A stretch of 64,000 nucleotides of DNA from Rhodoblastus sp963828185 (lineage in GTDB: Bacteria > Pseudomonadota > Alphaproteobacteria > Rhizobiales > Beijerinckiaceae), in assembly GCA_963828185.1 (NCBI GenBank), contig CAWHDV010000017.1, forward strand, positions 558,001-622,000. The letters run 5' to 3'. Position 1 is the first letter of the stretch, and the number at the start of each line of letters is the position of its first letter. The translations under genes and the position numbers were made by a program. Shown piece by piece: positions 23,479 to 32,710 of this stretch. Under the pieces are notes generated by a model. The model was not told where the DNA came from. It saw only the letters and a program-made list of their open reading frames with translations, and did no database searches.

Positions 23479-25812
23479 ATGCCGTTGAAACCGAAAAAAC
23501 CTTTCCCGAGCCGCGATGACATTGTCGCCTTCATCGCCCGCGAACGCGAGGAGGCGCAGAAATCCGGCTCCGCCAGTCCCGACAAGATCGGCAAGCGTGA
23601 GATCGCCCGAGCCTTCGGCATTCGCGGCGACGACAAGATCCTGCTCAAGAAGATCCTCAAGGAGCTGGAGCTCGAAGGCGCCGTCGCGCGCTCGCGAAAA
23701 GGCCTGCATGAGGCCGGCGCCCTGCCGCAGATCGTGCTCGCCGACATTTTGTCGCGCGACCGCGATGGCGAATTGATCGCCGTTCCCGCCGAATGGGACG
23801 AGGCCCTGGGCGTGGCGCCGCGAATAATCGTGTTCGCGCCGAGAAAGCCGCGGGAAAAACACCTGCCGGCGGCGGGCGTCGGCGACCGGGCGCTGCTGCG
23901 CGTCTCGCCCCTGCACGCGGCCGGCGCTCCATCCTATTCCGGGCGCGTGGTCAAGCTTTTGTCGCGCGCCGCAACGCGCGTGCTTGGCGTGTTCCGCGAG
24001 GACCCGGCGACGCGCGGCGGGCGCATCGTCCCGGTCGACAAGAAAATGCGCGACAAGGAATTCATCGTTTCGGAAGCCGATCGCGGCGAGGCGCGCGACG
24101 GCGACCTCGTCAGCGTCGAGACGCTCGAACGCGGGCGCCTCGGCCGTCCCGTCGCCAAAGTGCGCGAGCGGCTGGGCTCGATGAACTCGGAGAAGGCGAT
24201 CAGCCTGATCGCCATCAACATCCACGGCCTTCCCGACCTGTTCCGTCCCGAAACCATCGAGGCCTCGGAGGCCGCCAAAGCCGCCCGCATGGAGGCGGAA
24301 GGTTTTCGACGCGAGGACTGGCGGTCCACGCCGCTTCTCACCATCGACCCGCCGGACGCCAAGGACCATGACGACGCGGTCTTCGCCTGCCCGGATGAGG
24401 CCCCCGACAACAGGGAAGGCCATGTCGTCACCGTCGCCATTGCCGACGTGTCCTTTTATGTCCGCCCCGGCTCGGCGCTCGACCGCGAGGCGCTCGATCG
24501 CGGCAATTCGGTTTATTTCCCCGACCGCGTCGTGCCGATGCTGCCCGAACGCATTTCCAACGACCTGTGCTCGCTGCGCCAGGGCGAGGACCGCCCCGCG
24601 CTCGCCGTGCGCATGCGCATCGGCAAGGACGGCCACAAGCTCGACCATACGTTCCATCGCGTGATGATGCGCTCGGCGGCCAAGCTCTCTTACGTGCAGG
24701 CGCAGGACGCCATCGACGGGCGCCCCGACGAGGCGAGCAAACCCTTGCTCGAATCGGCGCTGAAGCCTCTGTGGCGCGCCTATGAGGCGACATTGATCGC
24801 GCGCAAAAAGCGCTCGCCGCTCGATCTCGACCTGCCGGAGCGAAAAATCCTGCTGAAGCCTGACGGCACGGTGGACCGCGTGCTGACGCCGCCGCGCCTT
24901 GACGCGCACAAGGTCATCGAGGAGTTCATGATCCTCGCCAATGTCGCCGCCGCCGAGACGCTGGAAGCGGAAAAGTCGCACCTGATCTATCGCGCGCATG
25001 ACGAGCCCTCGATCGAGAAGCTCAACGCGCTGTCGGAGTTTCTGGCCACCATCGGCATCAAACTCGCCAAGGGCCAAGTGCTCAAGCCGATGCAGTTCAA
25101 CGAGATCCTGGCCAAGGTGCGCGGCACCGAGCACGAGAACGTCGTCAATGAAATCGTCTTGCGCACCCAGGCGCAGGCGGAATATGTGGCGGAGAATTAC
25201 GGCCATTTCGGCCTGCATCTGCGCCGCTACGCGCATTTCACTTCGCCGATCCGCCGCTATGCCGATCTCATCGTGCATCGCGCCCTGGTGCGGGCGCTGG
25301 GCCTCGGCCCCGGCGGCCTGCCCGAGATGGGGCGCGAGCATCTGGCGGAGATCGCGGCGAAAATATCCGCCGCCGAGCGCCGCGCCATGGCGGCCGAGCG
25401 CGAAACCACCGACCGGCTGATCGCCACGCATCTCGCCGACCGCATCGGCGCGATTTTCGACGGCCGCATCGCCGGCGTCACCCGCGCCGGCCTGTTCGTC
25501 AAATTGGCCGACACGGGCGCCGACGGCTTTGTCCCCGCCGGCACGCTCGGCCATGACTATTTCCATTACGACGAGGCGCATCACGCGCTGATCGGCTCGC
25601 GCACCGGCAAATCGTTCCAGCTTGGCGATGCGGTGAAGGTGAAGCTGATGGAAGCCGCGCCTTTCGCCGGCGCCCTGCGCTTCGAAATGCAGAGCGAAGG
25701 CAAGGCGCGGGTCGGCAAAGCCGGCGCCGCCAAGGCGGGTCCGCGCAGGATGGGCGCCCGCAAGGCAGGCGGCGGCAAGCCGCGTCCGAGCAGCAAGCGA
25801 GCGCGCCGATGA
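23479..25812 (+). CDS. rnr: Ribonuclease R
   Basis: 777 residues, normal length. An N-terminal winged helix (SRDDIVAFIAREREEAQKSG) and cold-shock domains are followed by the RNB catalytic domain, with the metal-binding aspartates in TIDPPDAKDHDDAVF and the motif FTSPIRRYADLIVHRALVRA. A C-terminal S1 domain (GAIFDGRIAGVTRAGLFVKL) and a Lys/Arg-rich tail (KAGGGKPRPSSKRARR) close it. It degrades structured RNA 3' to 5', including stable-RNA and trans-translation intermediates. Its stop overlaps the DUF983 start by four bases, and NUDIX follows, so these form an operon. Confidence 0.96.
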   Translation: MPLKPKKPFPSRDDIVAFIAREREEAQKSGSASPDKIGKREIARAFGIRGDDKILLKKILKELELEGAVARSRKGLHEAGALPQIVLADILSRDRDGELIAVPAEWDEALGVAPRIIVFAPRKPREKHLPAAGVGDRALLRVSPLHAAGAPSYSGRVVKLLSRAATRVLGVFREDPATRGGRIVPVDKKMRDKEFIVSEADRGEARDGDLVSVETLERGRLGRPVAKVRERLGSMNSEKAISLIAINIHGLPDLFRPETIEASEAAKAARMEAEGFRREDWRSTPLLTIDPPDAKDHDDAVFACPDEAPDNREGHVVTVAIADVSFYVRPGSALDREALDRGNSVYFPDRVVPMLPERISNDLCSLRQGEDRPALAVRMRIGKDGHKLDHTFHRVMMRSAAKLSYVQAQDAIDGRPDEASKPLLESALKPLWRAYEATLIARKKRSPLDLDLPERKILLKPDGTVDRVLTPPRLDAHKVIEEFMILANVAAAETLEAEKSHLIYRAHDEPSIEKLNALSEFLATIGIKLAKGQVLKPMQFNEILAKVRGTEHENVVNEIVLRTQAQAEYVAENYGHFGLHLRRYAHFTSPIRRYADLIVHRALVRALGLGPGGLPEMGREHLAEIAAKISAAERRAMAAERETTDRLIATHLADRIGAIFDGRIAGVTRAGLFVKLADTGADGFVPAGTLGHDYFHYDEAHHALIGSRTGKSFQLGDAVKVKLMEAAPFAGALRFEMQSEGKARVGKAGAAKAGPRRMGARKAGGGKPRPSSKRARR

Positions 25813-26288
25813 GCCCGCAAGACAGCGCGAATCAAGACATGCCCGATCAAGACATGGCCGATCATGACATACCCGATCATGACGGCGGCGTCATCGTCAT
25901 CGAAAAGCGCCCGGTCTGGCCGGCGCTCAAGCGCGGCATGAAGAAACGCTGCCCCGCCTGCGGCGAGGGCGGGATCTATCACGCCTATCTCAAGGTCAAC
26001 GACCGCTGCCCCCATTGCGGCGAGGCGCTGTTCAACCATCGCGCCGACGACATGCCGCCTTATGTGACCATGTTCATCGTCGGCCATTTCATTGTCGCCG
26101 GCCTGCTGATGGGCCAGGACTACTTCCCCAATTTTCCGGATTGGGCGCAGATGATCCTGTGGCCGCTGGTCGCGGCGCTGGCCTGCCTGTGGCTGCTGCC
26201 AATCGTCAAGGGCGCGCTGATCGCCTACCAATGGGCGCTGCGCATGCATGGGTTTGGCGGCGCGCCGGCGCCGGAAGAACAGGCATGA
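25809..26288 (+). CDS. DUF983 membrane protein
   Basis: 159 residues. A repetitive acidic N-terminus (NQDMPDQDMADHDIPDHD), then a zinc-binding part with two CxxC pairs (CPAC and CPHC), RADDMPPYVTMFIVGHFIVA, and two membrane helices (TMFIVGHFIVAGLLMG and MILWPLVAALACLWLLPIVK). DUF983 proteins are small inner-membrane proteins of unknown function. The gene is coupled at both ends by ATGA-type overlaps to rnr and the NUDIX gene, an order seen in related bacteria. Confidence 0.9.
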   Translation: MSPQDSANQDMPDQDMADHDIPDHDGGVIVIEKRPVWPALKRGMKKRCPACGEGGIYHAYLKVNDRCPHCGEALFNHRADDMPPYVTMFIVGHFIVAGLLMGQDYFPNFPDWAQMILWPLVAALACLWLLPIVKGALIAYQWALRMHGFGGAPAPEEQA

Positions 26289-26986
26289 CCCGCGCCTCTC
26301 CCCGGGTCGTGCGCCCGCGCGACGCCTCGAGCCTGATCCTGCTCGACGGCAAGGGCAAGAAGACCAAAATCCTGTTCGGCAAGCGCCATCACGGCCACCA
26401 GTTCATGCCCGGCCAATATGTCTTTCCTGGCGGGCGGGTCGAGCCGTCCGACCGGACGATGAATGTCGCAGGCGCGCTCGACGCCCTGGTCGAGGCGCGG
26501 CTGATCAAGCGCCGTCCAGCCGCCGGACCGACCTTCGCCCGGGCGCTCGCTCTGGCGGCGATCCGCGAGACGTTCGAGGAGACGGGGCTGGCGCTCGGCA
26601 CGCGGGAATTCGGGCCGCCGGCCAAGGCGCCGGCCGGAGCGTGGAGCGATTACGCCGCCACCGGCTGCATGCCAGATCTGCAGGACCTGCATTTCATCGC
26701 CCGCGCCATTACCCCGCCTTCGCGGCCGAAACGGTTCGACACCCGCTTTTTCGCCCTCGACGCGCGCAATATCGTGGCCAAACTCGACGGCTTCGCGCAT
26801 GCCGACGCCGAACTGGTCGAACTGGTGTGGATCGGCCTCGACGAGGCGGACAGCCTCGACCTGCCGGAAATCACCCGGCGTGTGCTGGCCGAATTGCGAA
26901 CGCGGCTGGCGGCGGGAATGACCCGCTACCTGCCGGCGCCGTTTTTCCACCACAGCCATGGAAAATGGCTGCGCGAGGATCTCTAA
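26285..26986 (+). CDS. NUDIX hydrolase
   Basis: 233 residues from ATG 26285, overlapping the DUF983 stop. The Nudix box is spread over FPGGRVEPSD ... ALAAIRETFEETGL, that is G-x-RE-x2-EE-x-GU with the metal-binding glutamates. A long insert separates the first glycines from the RE motif, as in NUDT8/YfcD-like or CoA-type enzymes. It would hydrolyse a nucleoside diphosphate linked to another group; the substrate is not predictable. It is the third gene of the rnr operon. Confidence 0.88.
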   Translation: MTRASPRVVRPRDASSLILLDGKGKKTKILFGKRHHGHQFMPGQYVFPGGRVEPSDRTMNVAGALDALVEARLIKRRPAAGPTFARALALAAIRETFEETGLALGTREFGPPAKAPAGAWSDYAATGCMPDLQDLHFIARAITPPSRPKRFDTRFFALDARNIVAKLDGFAHADAELVELVWIGLDEADSLDLPEITRRVLAELRTRLAAGMTRYLPAPFFHHSHGKWLREDL

Positions 26987-27038
26987 GCGGCCTCGATCCG
27001 CCTTCCGCCGGCCATGAAAACATGGCCTATAAGGCCGC

Positions 27039-28217
27039 ATGTCCTCCCGTTTCGATTCGCCGACGCGCAAAAAGCTCGCCGCCGCCATTTCCTGCATCTC
27101 CATCGTCGGAATCGGCCTGTCGCTGGTCATCCCGCTGCTCGCCTTGCGGCTGGAGGCCGCAGGCTTTCCGGCGCGGACCAACGGGCTGCATATCGCCGTC
27201 ACCGGCCTCGCGACGCTGATCGGCGCGCCGCTGACGCCGTGGCTGGCGAAAGTTTTCGGCATCAGGCGCCTGTTGTTCGCGGCCATTGGCCTTGGCGTCG
27301 CCTCGCTGCTCGCCTTCGCCTTCTGCAACGATTATTGGCTGTGGCTGCTGATCCGCGCGCCGTTCGGCTTCGCCCTGACGGTGATCTTCGTCGTCAGCGA
27401 ATACTGGATCAGCGCCGCCGCGCCGCGCGGCCAGCGCGGCATGGTGATGGGGCTCTACGCCACCATGCTGTCGCTCGGCTTCGCCGTCGGCCCGGCGCTT
27501 CTGAGCCTGACCGGCGCGCAAGGCGTCGCGCCCTTCCTCGCCGCCGCCGCCCTGATCGGCGCGGCGGTCATCCCGGTGGCGCTGGCCGGCGAGGAAGCCG
27601 CGGTGAAGATGGACGCCGGCCCGCGCGCAAAACTGCGCGGCGTTTTCGCCGCGGCCCCCATCGCGCTCGCCGCCGCCCTGCTCTATGGCGGCATCGAGAC
27701 CGGCGGCAATGGATTGTTGCCGATTTTCGGCCTGCGCTCCGGCTTCACGCCGCAATGGGCGACGTTCCAGCTCACCCTGCTGGCGCTCGGCAATGTGGTG
27801 TTTCCGATTCCCATCGGCCTGATCGCCGACCGGTGCAACAAGATCAAGCTTTTGGCCTTCTTCGCCCTGTTCGGCATGGTCGGCGCGCTCGCCCTGCCCG
27901 CGCTGGCGGCGGACAGGCCGAGTTACGCCCTGGGCCTGTTCGTCTGGGGCGGCGGAATCGGCGGCATCTATACGGTGGGACTGGCGCTGCTGGCGGAAAA
28001 ATTCCACGGCGCGCGGCTGGTCTCGGCCAATGCCGCCTATATCATGATGTATGCGGTCGGCATGATGGCCGGGCCGCCGGCCTTGGGGCTGGGGCTCGAT
28101 CTCGCCTCGCCGCACGGCCTGTTCGACACCCTCGCCCTGTTCTTCGCCGCCTATCTCGCGCTGATCGTCGTGCTGGCCGGTCCCTTTCCGCTCCTGAAGG
28201 CGCGCCGCACGGCTTGA
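27039..28217 (+). CDS. Major facilitator superfamily transporter
   Basis: 392 residues with twelve predicted membrane helices, e.g. LAAAISCISIVGIGLSLVIP and FGFALTVIFVVSEYWISAAA. The loop between helices 2 and 3 keeps a shortened form of the MFS motif (GAPLTPWLAKVFGIRRLLF) and PRGQRGMVMGLYATMLSLGF fits the start of helix 5. Closest general type is the YcaD/YfkF-like drug or sugar group, but the substrate cannot be named. It follows the rnr operon by 52 bases and may have its own promoter. Confidence 0.87.
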   Translation: MSSRFDSPTRKKLAAAISCISIVGIGLSLVIPLLALRLEAAGFPARTNGLHIAVTGLATLIGAPLTPWLAKVFGIRRLLFAAIGLGVASLLAFAFCNDYWLWLLIRAPFGFALTVIFVVSEYWISAAAPRGQRGMVMGLYATMLSLGFAVGPALLSLTGAQGVAPFLAAAALIGAAVIPVALAGEEAAVKMDAGPRAKLRGVFAAAPIALAAALLYGGIETGGNGLLPIFGLRSGFTPQWATFQLTLLALGNVVFPIPIGLIADRCNKIKLLAFFALFGMVGALALPALAADRPSYALGLFVWGGGIGGIYTVGLALLAEKFHGARLVSANAAYIMMYAVGMMAGPPALGLGLDLASPHGLFDTLALFFAAYLALIVVLAGPFPLLKARRTA

Positions 28218-28323
28218 CAAAGCGTGGGCGATCCGTATGTTGCCCGCGAGTTTGGGCCGGATCGTCTCCGGCCCCTTTTGTTCCGGCGCAAGCCGCGCCG
28301 CCAGACTTTGCAGGACGATGCCC

Positions 28324-28491
28324 ATGGCCAAGGCCGCCACGATCAAGATCAAGCTGCTGTCGACCGCCGACACCGGCTATTTCTATGTCAGCAAGAAGAA
28401 CGCCCGCACCAAGACCGACAAGCTGGCGTTCAAGAAATACGACCCCGTCGCGCGCAAGCACGTCGAGTTCAAGGAAACCAAGATCAAGTAA
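28324..28491 (+). CDS. rpmG: 50S ribosomal protein L33
   Basis: 55 residues, the usual length: MAKAATIKIKLLSTADTGYF, then YVSKKNARTKTDKLAFKKYD and the lysine-rich end. This version lacks the zinc-binding cysteine pairs (a C- form), so it needs no zinc. It is a structural protein of the large subunit near the tRNA exit site. A strong terminator follows 20 bases after the stop. Confidence 0.97.
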   Translation: MAKAATIKIKLLSTADTGYFYVSKKNARTKTDKLAFKKYDPVARKHVEFKETKIK

Positions 28492-28510
28492 CACTTGAAC
28501 TTGTTCCGTC

Positions 28511-28534
28511 AAAAGCCGCCTCCGGGCGGCTTTT
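28511..28534 (+). terminator. Intrinsic terminator after rpmG
   Basis: AAAAGCCGCC (28511-28520), loop TCCG, then GGCGGCTTTT (28525-28534) and one more T. It serves rpmG and, by its symmetry, may also end the convergent glycerophosphodiesterase transcript. Confidence 0.9.
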
Positions 28535-28551
28535 TGCGTTTGCACGACCGT

Positions 28552-29313
28552 TCAGGCCAGGAACCCCTCGAACACGATCTGGTCGGCATGGCGTCGCGCG
28601 CTCGCCGCCTGCTCGGGCGAGCGAATCGTCCAGGTCATGACAGGCCTTCCGGCGCAGGCGCGGGCGAATTCGCAGGTCGGGTTGGGCAGGTCGCGCGCGC
28701 GCCAGGACAGGAAATCCGGCCGCGTCGCGCGGGCGTGGGTAAAGCGCGCCAGTTCGTCGATCTGCCGATAGCTCAGTTCCGCCCACTCCGGCTCGTCATG
28801 GTCGGATTGCGAGATGATCCCCAGCGGCCAGGGCGCGTCCGTCGCGCGCAAGGCGGCGATCAGGGCGGGGTCGAAGCTCTTGATCGCTGCCGGACCGGCA
28901 TAATCGCCCAGCGCGGCGGCGACGGCTATGGCCAGCGCGACATTGCCGGAAAAATCGCTCTTGAGTTCGAGGATGAGCGGGCGCGCGCCCTGCACGAGCC
29001 CCAGCAATTGCTGTAGCGAGGCGACGCATTCGTTCGACCCGAGCAGCGGCGTCTTCAGCAATTCGCCAAACTCATGCGCGTCAAATGCGCCGCTTTTGCC
29101 GCAAAGCCGCCCGAGCGTCTCGTCGTGAAACACGAAAACTTTTCCGTCGCGCGACAGGCGCAGGTCGCATTCGACGCCATAGCCTTGAGACAGCGCGGCG
29201 CGGGCCGCGCCGAGCGAGTTCTCCGGCAGGCCGCGCGAAAAATCGTGCAGCCCGCGATGGGCGATCGGTCGCGCCATCAGCCAGTCGGGCGCGTTGGCTT
29301 CGCCAGCCTTCAT
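28552..29313 (-). CDS. ugpQ: Glycerophosphodiester phosphodiesterase
   Basis: 253 residues, cytoplasmic (no signal peptide). The GDPD motifs are present: IAHRGLHD, PENSLGA, GVECDLRLSRDGKVFVFHDE with the metal-binding E-x-D and the HD pair, and LILELKSD. It would cleave glycerophosphodiesters to glycerol-3-phosphate and an alcohol. The ugp transporter genes that often accompany ugpQ are absent. The next gene in the same direction, RidA-like, is 13 bases upstream, so they are probably an operon, an order common in Hyphomicrobiales. Confidence 0.92.
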   Translation of the reverse strand: MKAGEANAPDWLMARPIAHRGLHDFSRGLPENSLGAARAALSQGYGVECDLRLSRDGKVFVFHDETLGRLCGKSGAFDAHEFGELLKTPLLGSNECVASLQQLLGLVQGARPLILELKSDFSGNVALAIAVAAALGDYAGPAAIKSFDPALIAALRATDAPWPLGIISQSDHDEPEWAELSYRQIDELARFTHARATRPDFLSWRARDLPNPTCEFARACAGRPVMTWTIRSPEQAASARRHADQIVFEGFLA

Positions 29314-29326
29314 AATTCGTGCGCTT

Positions 29327-29812
29327 TCATGGCGTGATTTCGAAAATCGCCTCCACTTCGACGCAGGCGCCGAGCGGCAGGCTGGCGACGCCGATGGTGG
29401 AGCGGGCGTGAAAACCCTTTTCGCCCAGCGCTGAGGCGATCAAATCGGAAGCGCCATTCATCACCAGCGCGTGGCGGGTGAAATCGTCAGCGCAGGCGAT
29501 GAAGCCGCCGAGACGGATGCAATGGCCGATGCGGTCGAGGTCGCCGATGTGCGCCCGCGCCTGGGCGAGGCAATTCAGCGCGCACAGCGCCGCCGCCCGG
29601 CGCGCGACCACCTCGTCGACGCCTGCGCCGACCTTGCCCGTATGCTCGGGCGCGAGCGCGCCGTCCGGCCCCAGCGGCAATTGCCCGGACACGAACAGCA
29701 GCGCGCCGCTGCGGGTCGCGGGAACATAATTGGCGAGTGGCGCGGCGGGCTCGGGCAGGACAAATCCGAGATTGGCGAGTCGGCGCTCGACCTCGCTGGC
29801 GATCTGTCCCAT
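29327..29812 (-). CDS. RidA family protein
   Basis: 161 residues from ATG 29812. RidA/YjgF fold features: NYVPATRSGALLFVSGQLPL, GVDEVVARRAAALCALNCLA and the C-terminal ARSTIGVASLPLGACVEVEA with the arginine that binds the carboxylate of enamine/imine intermediates. RidA proteins deaminate reactive 2-aminoacrylate; this longer YjgF-like subgroup may act on other enamines. Probably co-transcribed with the phosphodiesterase gene. Divergent from eipB. Confidence 0.9.
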   Translation of the reverse strand: MGQIASEVERRLANLGFVLPEPAAPLANYVPATRSGALLFVSGQLPLGPDGALAPEHTGKVGAGVDEVVARRAAALCALNCLAQARAHIGDLDRIGHCIRLGGFIACADDFTRHALVMNGASDLIASALGEKGFHARSTIGVASLPLGACVEVEAIFEITP

Positions 29813-29914
29813 CGTTCCATCCTCATCCGGCCCCGCGTCGGCGCCGACCGTAAATTCGCCACGCCCTTCCCGCAATGCTTTCCAGCGCCTACATTGAAGA
29901 TTCCCGTCTCCTTC

Positions 29915-30796
29915 ATGCGGACAAGCCACATGCGTTTTTCCCCGGTCTTCTTTGGCGCGGCTTGCGTCGCCGCCTTGGCGTCGCCTTTTGTGTCGTCCGC
30001 TCTTTCTCCCGCCTGGGCCGGCCCGGCCTCGCCCAACCCCGGCCTGGCGCTAGTCGCTCCGCGCCTCGCCAGCCACAAGGCGATCTACGACCTTGAGCTG
30101 GTCGAGGGCGCGGGCGCCAACGCGCCGGCCAGCGCCAGCGGCCGCATCTCCTATGATTTCTCCTCCGCCTGCGAAGGTTACGCCCAGACGTTGCGGCAAG
30201 TGGTGGACATGCAGCCGCAGGAAGGCGCGCGGCAATTGACGGAGACGCGCTCCAGCACCTACGAGGACGCCAAGGGTGACGATTTCCGCTTCAACACCGC
30301 CACGCCGGGCGCCCGGGCCTTGGAGATCGACGGACACGCCCAGCGCACGGCCAACGGCGCCATCGCCATCGCCGTGACGCATCCGCTGCCCTTCTCGATC
30401 AAGGCCTCCGACAATGTCCTGTTTCCGACCCAGCATATCGAGAGAGTGATCGAGGCGGCCGAGCGCGGCGAAAAAGTATTTCTGGCCCGCGTTTACGACG
30501 GCTCGGACGACGGAAAGAAGATTTTCAACGTCACCGCCATCATCGGCAAGGCGGAAACCGGGCCGGACCACGACAAGGGCGCGCAATCCCCGATCCTGCG
30601 CGGCTTGCGGCGCTGGCCGGTGGCGCTCTCCTACTTTCCCGCCGACCACCGCGACGGCCCGCCGGATTACGTCCTGTCGTTCAATCTCTACCAAAACGGC
30701 GTCTCGAGCGGCCTGAAGCTCGATTACGGCGATTTCGTCATGACCGGCGAACTGACGGGCATCGAATTCCCGCCCGCCGCGAAATGCCAGGGGTGA
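29915..30796 (+). CDS. eipB: Cell envelope integrity protein EipB (DUF1849 family)
   Basis: 293 residues. A signal peptide (VFFGAACVAALASPFVSSAL, cut near AWA) leads to a periplasmic beta-rich protein: HKAIYDLELVEGAGAN, GRISYDFSSACEGYAQTLRQ, and KVFLARVYDGSDDGKKIFNV. The two conserved cysteines (SSACEG and the final PPAAKCQG) match EipB of Brucella, which forms a disulfide-closed spiral fold and supports envelope integrity. ATG 29915 is the upstream start; ATG 29930 (MRFSPVF) is equally plausible. Confidence 0.88.
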   Translation: MRTSHMRFSPVFFGAACVAALASPFVSSALSPAWAGPASPNPGLALVAPRLASHKAIYDLELVEGAGANAPASASGRISYDFSSACEGYAQTLRQVVDMQPQEGARQLTETRSSTYEDAKGDDFRFNTATPGARALEIDGHAQRTANGAIAIAVTHPLPFSIKASDNVLFPTQHIERVIEAAERGEKVFLARVYDGSDDGKKIFNVTAIIGKAETGPDHDKGAQSPILRGLRRWPVALSYFPADHRDGPPDYVLSFNLYQNGVSSGLKLDYGDFVMTGELTGIEFPPAAKCQG

Positions 30797-30807
30797 GAAG
30801 CGACGCC

Positions 30808-32496
30808 TTAGCCCGCCCGCAGCTCGCGCGTCAGCCGATCGAGCTGGCCTTGCAGGGTCTGGCTGCCGCCGCGCAGGCGCCGGGCCGCCTCGGCGACTTC
30901 CCTGGATTTGGCGTCGGTCGAAACCGCATTGCCGGTCAGCCGCCGCATGTCCTCGGCGAGGCCCGCGACCGCCGAGAGCGTATCGGAAATGGCGCGCGCA
31001 ATCTGCGACACCGCCGCATTCTGCTGGTCGAGCGTCGTGGCGATGGATTGCGAGGAAGCGCTGATGCGACCGATGCTCGCCTCGACCCGATCGGTCGCCG
31101 TCACCGCCTGACGCGTTCCCTGCCTGATCGTCTCGATGCGCTGAGAGATTTCGCCGGTGGCCTTGCTGGTCATCGCGGCGAGCCCCTTCACTTCTGTGGC
31201 GACGACGGCGAATCCCCTGCCGGCCTCTCCCGCGCGGGCCGCTTCGATGGTGGCGTTCAGCGCCAGCAGATTGGTCTGGCTGGCGACGTCCTCGATCAAC
31301 GCCACGACGTCGCCGATCTCGTCGGAAGCCGTCTCCAGTCCACGGATCACTTCCGCCGCGCTCTCGGTCTCCCGCACGGCCTCGTTCGAAATTTGCGCCG
31401 CCAGATTGACCTGGCTGAGGATTTCCCGGATCGAGGCCGACAGCTCCTCGGCGGCCGCCGAGACGGACTGCACATTTTCATGGGCGATTTCGCCCGCGCT
31501 GGCGCTTTCTGACGCCTGCCGCTTCGTGTCGTCCGCCATGGCGAGGAGTTCCGCCGACGCGGTTTCGAAGCCGATCGCCGTCTGGTCAATGCCTTGCGCC
31601 GCCTGCCGGACCGAACCGTCGAATTCCATGGCCAGTTTTTGCAGCGTCTCGCGCCGCGAGCCTTCCGCATCCTTGCGCCGCCGCGCTTCGGCTTCGGCGT
31701 CCTGGCTCAGCCTTTGGCGCAGAAGATCGCGAAATTGCGTGACGGAGCGAGCGATCACGCCGATTTCGTCGCGCCGCGCCGCGCCGGCGATGTCGGCGTC
31801 GAGATCGCCGCCGCGCAAGCGATCCATCGAACGGGTCAGCGTGGCCAGCGGCCGCGACAGGCTGCGCGTCACCAGAAGCGCCATCGCGCCGATCCCCAGC
31901 AACCCGGCCAGCGTCGCCGAAACCATCACCCGCGAAGCATGCGCCAGCGCCGCTTCCATGTCGGACACATGGAAACCTGTCCCGACCACCCAGCCCCATT
32001 CAGCAATCTGCATCGTATAGGCGAGCTTTTCGCTCGGCGCCTTGTCGCCCGGCTTGACCCATAAATAGGCGGACGCGCCGCCGCCCGCGCGCGCGACGGC
32101 GATCAAATTCCTGACCAGCGGAAAACCGGCGGGATCTTTCAGGTCGATGAGGCTCTTGCCTTCGAGCTGCGGCTTGCCGGGCAGAAGGACATTCACGCCG
32201 TCCAGCCGATAGACGAAGAAATAATTCTGCTCCACGCCGAAGCGGACCGGCCTGATGGCGGCCACCGCGGCGGCCTTCGCCTCGGCTTCGGTCATTTCTC
32301 CCTTGGCGGCGCGGGCGCGAAACCCGTCGATGACGCCGACCGCCGTTTCCACCTGGTGGCGCAGTTCAAGATTTTTCTGGGCATAGAGGGCGTTGCGCAG
32401 GTTGGCGTAGGCGAAGGCGCCAACGCCGCCGATGGCGACAAAGGCCAGCATCACGACCAGCGCGATGCGAAATGACATGGAATGGAAATTGGGCAT
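30808..32496 (-). CDS. Methyl-accepting chemotaxis protein with Cache domain
   Basis: 562 residues. An N-terminal membrane helix (IALVVMLAFVAIGGVGAFAY), a periplasmic single Cache domain (EQNYFFVYRLDGVNVLLPGK ... EWGWVVGTGFHVSD), a second helix (SATLAGLLGIGAMALLVTRS), HAMP, and the cytoplasmic four-helix signalling domain with the hairpin tip EAARAGEAGRGFAVVATEVK. It would bind a small extracytoplasmic ligand, often a carboxylate, and control CheA. No CheR-docking pentapeptide is seen at the C-terminus (ends LTRELRAG). No other che genes are nearby. Confidence 0.92.
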   Translation of the reverse strand: MPNFHSMSFRIALVVMLAFVAIGGVGAFAYANLRNALYAQKNLELRHQVETAVGVIDGFRARAAKGEMTEAEAKAAAVAAIRPVRFGVEQNYFFVYRLDGVNVLLPGKPQLEGKSLIDLKDPAGFPLVRNLIAVARAGGGASAYLWVKPGDKAPSEKLAYTMQIAEWGWVVGTGFHVSDMEAALAHASRVMVSATLAGLLGIGAMALLVTRSLSRPLATLTRSMDRLRGGDLDADIAGAARRDEIGVIARSVTQFRDLLRQRLSQDAEAEARRRKDAEGSRRETLQKLAMEFDGSVRQAAQGIDQTAIGFETASAELLAMADDTKRQASESASAGEIAHENVQSVSAAAEELSASIREILSQVNLAAQISNEAVRETESAAEVIRGLETASDEIGDVVALIEDVASQTNLLALNATIEAARAGEAGRGFAVVATEVKGLAAMTSKATGEISQRIETIRQGTRQAVTATDRVEASIGRISASSQSIATTLDQQNAAVSQIARAISDTLSAVAGLAEDMRRLTGNAVSTDAKSREVAEAARRLRGGSQTLQGQLDRLTRELRAG

Positions 32497-32710
32497 TGCG
32501 AAAAGCTCCCGCAGGATTGCGGTGTCGTTCTACCGCTGCGATCTTGCCCGTAACTGTTCTTCACTGAACATATCACGCCAAAAGTGAAGCGCGCGCGACT
32601 GCCGCGATGTCAGCTGCGATTTGACGCGCCAAGGAGGTCGACAGGGAACGCGCATCCGAAGCAGCGCGTTTGGTTCGATGGGGGATTTAGCGGAAGGAAA
32701 GGAGTTGCGC

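Noticed and set aside
23233..25584. 783-residue open frame on the minus strand
   Set aside because: Complement of rnr, whose RNB and S1 domains are clear.
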